From: JABSOG01 sp047617105
GTDB taxonomy: Bacteria > Pseudomonadota > Gammaproteobacteria > Enterobacterales > Alteromonadaceae
Assembly (NCBI GenBank): GCA_047617105.1
Contig: JBLGCB010000356.1
Location: 1 to 7,238 of the forward strand
Direction: 5' to 3'
DNA length: 7,238 nucleotides
Positions 1 to 4,223 of this stretch are shown in pieces (positions within the stretch are counted from its first letter, which is position 1; each line of letters starts with the position of its first letter). The notes below the pieces were generated by a model, which was not told the DNA's origin, made no database searches, and saw only the letters and a program-made list of their open reading frames with translations. The translations under genes and the position numbers were made by a program.

Positions 1-496
1 CGATATGGCGATTGGGGATGGTGATTTCGACATTGTCTTCATCGGTTAACAGGGTATAACCGAGATGAACGGATTTGACGATACCTTTAACGCCCAGTAC
101 ATCAATGGTGTCACCGACCACAAAGGGACGGGCGATGATAATATTGATACCAGAGCCATAATTAGAGACCAATCCTTGCATCGCTAAACCAGCCCCTAAT
201 GATAATGCGCCGATGGCGGCCAATAATGGGGTGATACTGATGCCGACTTTATTCAATGCCATGATTGTCACCATGGCGATAACGCCAATGCGAACGAAAC
301 TGGCAATAAAATTACTTAAGGTTGGGTCAAGTTTGTGACGCAGTAAAATATTGGTGACTATGGTAGCCAACTTGCGGGCAATCAGTACCCCGATGATCAT
401 GATGATCACAGCGCCAAAAATTTGAAAACTGTAATTGACGATAAAATTGATGATGATCTGATAAAATGCGGTGACCTGTTCTATTTCTTGTTCCAT
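1..496 (-). CDS. MscS-family small-conductance mechanosensitive channel, N-terminal part (gene runs off the left edge)
   Basis: Inner-membrane channel that opens under membrane tension and releases solutes during hypo-osmotic shock. The visible 165 residues hold three hydrophobic segments, at about 23-41, 62-82 and 88-123. The third is the pore helix: GALSLGAGLAMQG (96-108) aligns with E. coli MscS TM3, placing gate leucines at L100 and L104 (E. coli L105 and L109) and the Gln-Gly kink at Q107-G108. ARPF (122-125) follows, then the start of the beta domain with VGDTIDVLGVKGIV (127-140) and TIPNRH (159-164), all typical of the family. The C-terminal cytoplasmic cage lies outside the window. 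The ATG at 496-494 has a GAGA Shine-Dalgarno at 508-505, 8 nt upstream. The gene is divergent from the PqqB-like gene. The short N-terminus ahead of TM1 fits the three-TM MscS type rather than the large MscK/YbdG types. I do not assign mscS as a symbol because gammaproteobacteria often carry several paralogues. Confidence 0.93.
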   Translation of the reverse strand, partial: MEQEIEQVTAFYQIIINFIVNYSFQIFGAVIIMIIGVLIARKLATIVTNILLRHKLDPTLSNFIASFVRIGVIAMVTIMALNKVGISITPLLAAIGALSLGAGLAMQGLVSNYGSGINIIIARPFVVGDTIDVLGVKGIVKSVHLGYTLLTDEDNVEITIPNRHI

Positions 497-534
497 GGTA
501 CATTCTCTAAGTTATTATCATGAATTATCAGGTT

Positions 535-563
535 ATTTTGCTACACAGATGTCACTGTGGCAA
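535..563 (-). promoter_or_regulatory. Candidate sigma70 promoter for the MscS-type gene
   Basis: On the minus strand, TTGCCA (563-558; 5 of 6 matches to TTGACA) is followed after exactly 17 bp by CAAAAT (540-535; 4 of 6 matches to TATAAT). This predicts a start near 528 and a leader of about 30 nt. A dyad (CACAG-N6-CTGTG) lies in the spacer, where a bound regulator would block or modulate the polymerase. Inferred from consensus matching only. Confidence 0.45.
538..563. repeat. Interrupted inverted repeat in the divergent spacer (operator candidate)
   Basis: TTGC (538-541) and CACAG (544-548) pair with CTGTG (555-559) and GCAA (560-563), giving nine paired positions with a 2-nt bulge and a 6-nt centre. 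It overlaps the candidate mscS promoter. It is not a CRP site, and its half-sites point opposite to a LexA box. The binding protein is unknown. Confidence 0.4.
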
Positions 564-596
564 TTGCTTTTTAGCAGACCTTATATATGTTTTAAT

Positions 597-621
597 AGCA
601 GCCATATAAATCATAGCTGCT
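597..621. repeat. Short inverted repeat just ahead of the PqqB-like gene's ribosome binding site
   Basis: AGCAGC (597-602) and GCTGCT (616-621) are perfect inverted repeats around a 13-nt AT-rich centre. The right arm ends 2 nt before the GGAG of the downstream gene, so the element could be an operator or a leader stem affecting translation. A 6-bp dyad with this spacing can arise by chance, so the claim is weak. TATATA-like and TTTAAT-like -10 hexamers lie nearby at 582-596, but I see no well-spaced -35. Confidence 0.25.
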
Positions 622-622
622 T

Positions 623-626
623 GGAG
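623..626 (+). promoter_or_regulatory. Ribosome binding site that decides the GTG start at 633
   Basis: GGAG at 623-626 sits 6 nt before GTG at 633. It is the only good Shine-Dalgarno in this stretch. Starting at 633 gives a compact signal peptide, whereas the upstream ATG in frame at 471 would overlap the divergent channel gene. Confidence 0.6.
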
Positions 627-632
627 TCGCTT

Positions 633-1610
633 GTGCTGTTAAGTTCACTGTTAAAAAAAACATCTCTTTTAAGGCCCTTAGCAGGGCTATCTTTGCTGTT
701 GTGTTCATCACTGTCTTTGGCTGCTCATGTTACCTCAGCCGTAAACCAAGCGGTAGAACTGGTGGTATTGGGCAATGCTCAGGATGCGGGTTATCCGCAA
801 CTCAATTGTTATAAACCCCATTGTATGGCGGGTTGGCAAGACCCGGCAAAAAGGCGACTGGCCACATCGTTGGGTTTAATTGACCACGGCGCGAAACAAA
901 AGTTTCTATTCGAAGCGACACCAGACATTAAATTACAGCTGTATCGTTTGCACCTTTTGGCCGCCGATAGCGATTATACACTGGCGGGTATTATGCTCAC
1001 CCATGGCCATATGGGCCACTATACTGGTTTGATGCATTTAGGCCGTGAGGCAGCAGGGGCAAAAGGCGTGCCAGTTTTTGCGATGCCGCGGATGCAAAAG
1101 TATTTATCTACCAATGGTCCTTGGTCTCAATTGGTGTCATTAAACAATATTACCCTCAAACCGCTGAGCAATAATAAATCGGTGGCATTGACCCCACGAG
1201 TATCAATTGTGCCATTACAGGTGCCTCATCGGGATGAATATACTGAAACGGTCGGTTATCGCATCAGTGGACCGACTAAAACCGCCTTATTTATTCCTGA
1301 CATTGATAAATGGCAAAAGTGGTCGGTGAATATTGTTGAGCAAGTGAAACAGGTCGATTATGCCCTGCTTGACGCCACATTTTATGATAATAAAGAATTG
1401 CCTAACCGAGATATGAGCGAAGTGCCCCATCCGTTTGTGCAGGAGAGTATGCAGTTATTTGCCGGTTTGAGCGCAAAAGACAAGGCAAAGGTGATTTTTA
1501 TTCACTTTAATCATTCAAATCCGTTGTTGCAGCCGGGGTCTGATGCGCAAAAACAAGTGACTCGAAATGGCTTTCGTTTCGCGGTTGAGGGCTTGACCTT
1601 GGACCTGTAG
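633..1610 (+). CDS. Exported PqqB-like metallo-beta-lactamase-fold hydrolase
   Basis: From the GTG at 633 the product is 325 residues. It begins with a Sec-type signal peptide: lysines and an arginine at about 8-14, a Leu-rich core at about 15-28 and an SLAA cleavage region at 28-31, which implies a periplasmic enzyme. The mature part starts with LGNAQDAGYPQLNCYKPHC (46-64), which resembles the PqqB N-terminal signature including its Cys-containing metal knuckle (C59, C64). The MBL motif is THGHMGH (123-129), HxHxGH in place of the usual HxHxDH. Later conserved blocks are VPHRDEYTETVGY (197-209), FIPDIDKW (220-227), LDATF (246-250), MSEVPHP (261-267) and FIHFNHSNP (289-297), which supply further His and Asp ligands. 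No other PQQ biosynthesis gene is in view, so I do not call it pqqB; substrate and reaction are unknown. The in-frame frame is open back to 471, but that part is judged non-coding. Confidence 0.85.
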   Translation: MLLSSLLKKTSLLRPLAGLSLLLCSSLSLAAHVTSAVNQAVELVVLGNAQDAGYPQLNCYKPHCMAGWQDPAKRRLATSLGLIDHGAKQKFLFEATPDIKLQLYRLHLLAADSDYTLAGIMLTHGHMGHYTGLMHLGREAAGAKGVPVFAMPRMQKYLSTNGPWSQLVSLNNITLKPLSNNKSVALTPRVSIVPLQVPHRDEYTETVGYRISGPTKTALFIPDIDKWQKWSVNIVEQVKQVDYALLDATFYDNKELPNRDMSEVPHPFVQESMQLFAGLSAKDKAKVIFIHFNHSNPLLQPGSDAQKQVTRNGFRFAVEGLTLDL

Positions 1611-1632
1611 GAATATCCACCACAAACCAAAC

Positions 1633-1655
1633 AACTATAATTAATAGTTATAATT
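1633..1655. promoter_or_regulatory. 17-bp dyad with two embedded TATAAT hexamers upstream of the fusion gene (operator/promoter candidate)
   Basis: AACTAT (1633-1638) and ATAGTT (1644-1649) form a perfect dyad with a 5-bp centre. TATAATT occurs twice as a direct repeat, at 1636-1642 and 1649-1655, 13 bp apart, each containing a perfect -10 hexamer. Neither has a convincing -35 at 16-18 bp, so a promoter here would need an activator or an alternative -10. Other weak options are TAAACT at 1671-1676 and TTGTTC (1665-1670) with GTTAAT (1688-1693). It does not match the IscR type 1 or type 2 consensus. A dimeric repressor overlapping the -10 is the simplest reading. Confidence 0.45.
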
Positions 1656-1723
1656 TATGCGTTTTTGTTCTAAACTAGACAGCAAGTGTTAATGTTTTCT
1701 TTGCTATTAGTCAGGATCAGAAT

Positions 1724-4033
1724 ATGTCATCAGCCAAAAACGATGTTTATCTAGATAATAACGCCACCACCCGGGTATTACCTCAGGTGGCCGAAGCCGT
1801 TACTCATGCTATGTTGAGTTGTTATGCCAACCCAAGTAGCAGCCATATCGCCGGTATTAAGGCCAAACATATTCTCGAATCCACCCGTAGCCTCGCTCGA
1901 GAAGTGATTGGTGCCGCCAGTGGTGAGATTATTTTCACCAGTGGTGCCACCGAAGGTATTCAAATGGGCATAGTGTCTGCTTTGCTCACCATTCAAAAAC
2001 AAGCCAAAACCAACGGAACATCTTGCCAAGACGGTTATTTGCTCTACGGGGCGACCGAACATAAAGCGGTGCCGAACACCCTGAAGCACTGGAATGAAGC
2101 GCTGGGCATTAACGCCCAAATTGTCGCCATACCAGTAGACAGTAATGGTTTATTGGATGAGCATTTTATCAGTGAGCATATTGGTCAAAGCCTGATTATT
2201 TGTACCATGGCAGTGAATAACGAGACCGGGGTGCAGCAAGATTTGGCCAAACTTGAACAGGTGATCCGCCGTGATAACAACGAGGTTTTATGGCTGGTGG
2301 ATTGCGTTCAGGCGTTGGGTAAAATGAATTTGCACATCAGCGAAACGTCCATTGATTATGCCCCGTTTAGTGGCCATAAAGTGTATACCCCTAAAGGCAT
2401 TGGTTTTATCTATATTCGTGATGGAGCCCCTTGTATCCCGTTTATTGCTGGTGGCGGGCAAGAGAGTGGGGCGCGTTCGGGCACTGAGAATATTCCGGGC
2501 ATTGCGGCATTGAAGAAAGTTTTTGAATTACTGCTTGATGACGAAGACCAGACCATAAAATCTGCCTCACAACTTCATGCTTACCGTAATCAGCTGGCTG
2601 ATACCCTTAGAGAGGTATTTCCGGCCGTAAAATTCAACCATGATTTTGCCTATTCGGTGCCAACCACACTTAACTTCTCGGTGCCGGGGTTGTTTAGCAA
2701 AGATTTGATGGATTTGTTTGATGCCGCATCGATTCGGGTCAGCTCAGGGTCGGCCTGTAGTGCCAAGGTGACCCGTAGTTTTGTCCTCGATGCGATGGGG
2801 GCTGAGACTTGGCGTAGTGAGTCGGCGATCAGAATGTCATTTGGTCCGGCATCCACCCAACAAGAGATAGATGAAGCTTGTGCTGCCATCACCAGTATTA
2901 TTCCTGCGTTGAAACATTCTTGTTTGATTATGTCTGATGTACATGGCATTGGCGAAGGCCAGTTGAAAACCGGTTTCGCCCAATTACAGTATGATGGCTG
3001 TTACTGTTGGTTATACATTGATATTGATAGCAAAGAATGTGTGATTGTTGATCCCCTGCCACAATTGGCCGACAGAATTGAAAGCTGGATCACTTGCCAA
3101 AAGTTGAGCGTGAAAGCGGTGATAGATACCCATGCTCACAATGATCACGATGCTTACCAAGGTATTTTTCGTGATATTGTTGCCGGTCATATTCCTGCTG
3201 CGTTGCGTAATACCGATGGTAATGGCTGGCCGCTTAATGTTCAAGGGCAGTTAACTGTCGCGAATACCGATTTACCTTATGTACAGGTGGGCAGCTTTAA
3301 AGTGGCGAGGATTCAAACCCCGGGCCATACCGATGATTGCCTGTCACTGTTGTTTATAGATGAAACCGACCACATTGTGCTAGCGTTGTTGGGTGATATG
3401 ATTATGCCGGGCGGATTTGGCCGAACGGATATCAGCAGTGGTGATCCACATGCATTTTATCAGTCGCTAAAAACCCTGTTGCAGATTTTACCCTCAGATA
3501 CCTTGTTGGGGTCAGGGCATGATTACCAGCATAAACTGGTGACGACATTAGCCTGTGAGTTTAAAGACAATGCGTTGTTGGCTAAGGTGGCGGACGATAC
3601 CATTTCGGCCACGGCGTTTGAAATTGAAAAGAAAAGCATTGATTTGCAACTCAGTGGTCAGGGCGGCGGCTTTTTATGTGGTCAGGTTCAGGTGCAGGCG
3701 GTCGATGAGCCTTATTCATTACGTGGTGATGAGATTGAATCGTTCTTGGCACAGCGCAGTCAAGCGGTGGTGGTGGATGTTAGAGAAGCCTGTGAATATG
3801 AAATGGGAGACATTAAAGACGAGCTCAATTTTAAGGGCGATTTTGCCAACAGCGTGCTGAATGTACCACTGACTCGGTTTGCCGATTTTGTCATTAGTGC
3901 GCAGGAATACAAAAATACCCCACTGTTATTGATTTGTCGTACTGGCACGCGTAGTTTGCTGGCTTGTCAGAGCTTGCTGCGATTGGGCTTTTGCGAGGTT
4001 TATAATATTAAGGGCGGTTTGGCGTTAAACTAA
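1724..4033 (+). CDS. Three-domain sulfur enzyme: cysteine desulfurase + persulfide-dioxygenase-like MBL domain + rhodanese
   Basis: The product is a 769-residue cytoplasmic fusion with no signal peptide. Domain 1 (about 8-395) is a class V PLP-dependent, group I NifS/IscS-type cysteine desulfurase: YLDNNATT (9-16), TEH with His113, NNETG (165-169), Asp193 and Gln196, SGHK with Schiff-base Lys219, GGGQESGARSGTEN (243-256) and SSGSAC with persulfide-forming Cys345. Domain 2 (about 400-625) is an MBL fold: THAHNDH (469-475), TPGHTDD (532-538), GD with Asp558, GRTD (566-569) and GHDY (598-601). GRTD and HDY are the ETHE1/persulfide-dioxygenase pattern; by analogy His470, His535 and Asp558 would bind one iron. 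Domain 3 (about 666-769) is a rhodanese: DVRE (685-688) and loop CRTGTR with Cys738. It has about ten extra residues between 697 and 713 and ends at GGLALN, shorter than most. The ATG at 1724 has AGGAT at 1713-1717. I infer conversion of cysteine sulfur to persulfide and sulfite, with sulfur-carrier transfer as the alternative. Confidence 0.93.
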   Translation: MSSAKNDVYLDNNATTRVLPQVAEAVTHAMLSCYANPSSSHIAGIKAKHILESTRSLAREVIGAASGEIIFTSGATEGIQMGIVSALLTIQKQAKTNGTSCQDGYLLYGATEHKAVPNTLKHWNEALGINAQIVAIPVDSNGLLDEHFISEHIGQSLIICTMAVNNETGVQQDLAKLEQVIRRDNNEVLWLVDCVQALGKMNLHISETSIDYAPFSGHKVYTPKGIGFIYIRDGAPCIPFIAGGGQESGARSGTENIPGIAALKKVFELLLDDEDQTIKSASQLHAYRNQLADTLREVFPAVKFNHDFAYSVPTTLNFSVPGLFSKDLMDLFDAASIRVSSGSACSAKVTRSFVLDAMGAETWRSESAIRMSFGPASTQQEIDEACAAITSIIPALKHSCLIMSDVHGIGEGQLKTGFAQLQYDGCYCWLYIDIDSKECVIVDPLPQLADRIESWITCQKLSVKAVIDTHAHNDHDAYQGIFRDIVAGHIPAALRNTDGNGWPLNVQGQLTVANTDLPYVQVGSFKVARIQTPGHTDDCLSLLFIDETDHIVLALLGDMIMPGGFGRTDISSGDPHAFYQSLKTLLQILPSDTLLGSGHDYQHKLVTTLACEFKDNALLAKVADDTISATAFEIEKKSIDLQLSGQGGGFLCGQVQVQAVDEPYSLRGDEIESFLAQRSQAVVVDVREACEYEMGDIKDELNFKGDFANSVLNVPLTRFADFVISAQEYKNTPLLLICRTGTRSLLACQSLLRLGFCEVYNIKGGLALN

Positions 4034-4064
4034 CTGGATGGGATTGTCGTCATTCCACATTTAT

Positions 4065-4081
4065 GGTGCGCATTGCGCACC
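4065..4081. repeat. GC-rich palindrome, REP-like, downstream of the fusion gene
   Basis: GGTGCGCA (4065-4072) and TGCGCACC (4074-4081) are perfect 8-bp arms around a single T, followed by CTACG. The core resembles short dispersed palindromes seen between genes in many gammaproteobacteria. It lies 31 bp after the fusion stop codon and lacks a T-tract, so it is not a canonical intrinsic terminator, although it could stabilise the 3' end of the transcript. A copy count across the genome would settle whether it is a REP element. Confidence 0.5.
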
Positions 4082-4152
4082 CTACGCCATTTCATCGCAG
4101 GTAGCGCTGTAGCAACAACCACTCGATTCACACCCCCATACAAAAATATTTC

Positions 4153-4174
4153 GTCCAAACAGTTGTGTTTGGGC
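4153..4174. promoter_or_regulatory. Dyad overlapping the -35 of the peptidase promoter (operator or hairpin)
   Basis: CCAAACA (4155-4161) and TGTTTGG (4166-4172) are perfect 7-bp arms with a GTTG centre, extended by a G-T and a G-C pair to 4153-4174. The right half covers the TTGTGT -35 candidate at 4163-4168. As DNA it is positioned like a repressor operator. As RNA it would be a stable tetraloop hairpin at the end of the upstream transcript, but no U-tract follows. Confidence 0.45.
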
Positions 4175-4191
4175 GCGGCACTTTGTATAAA
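4163..4191 (+). promoter_or_regulatory. Candidate sigma70 promoter for the S9 peptidase gene
   Basis: TTGTGT (4163-4168; 3 of 6 consensus) is followed after exactly 17 bp by TATAAA (4186-4191; 5 of 6 consensus). A start near 4198 would give a leader of about 25 nt to the ATG at 4224. The ribosome binding site is a weak purine stretch (AAAAGAAAA, 4210-4218). Confidence 0.5.
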
Positions 4192-4223
4192 GGTTGCCTT
4201 CGTCTTTTTAAAAGAAAACAAAC

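Noticed and set aside
544..559. LexA or CRP binding site
   Set aside because: CACAG-N6-CTGTG has the half-sites in the reverse order to LexA and does not match TGTGA-N6-TCACA.
471..632. N-terminal extension of the PqqB-like protein to an ATG-like start at 471
   Set aside because: It would overlap the divergent channel gene, encode 54 residues with no recognisable pattern ahead of a clear signal peptide, and ignore the GGAG-GTG start at 623-635.
1633..1655. IscR site controlling the cysteine desulfurase fusion
   Set aside because: The dyad lacks the GACT/AGTC core of type 1 sites and the CC/GG core of type 2 sites.
1778..3948. Antisense open frames inside the fusion gene (1778-2119, 2650-2949, 3011-3244, 3760-3948) and a plus-strand one at 3555-3860
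   Set aside because: They lie within a gene with strong domain matches over its whole length, and their translations show no family motifs.
3724..4033. Separate rhodanese gene downstream of the desulfurase rather than a fusion
   Set aside because: The frame is continuous through all three domains, with no stop and no internal ribosome binding site with a start at the domain borders.
4203..4215. TCTTTT-T-AAAAGA inverted repeat before the peptidase start
   Set aside because: Low-complexity AT sequence that can pair by chance; it also overlaps the weak ribosome binding region.
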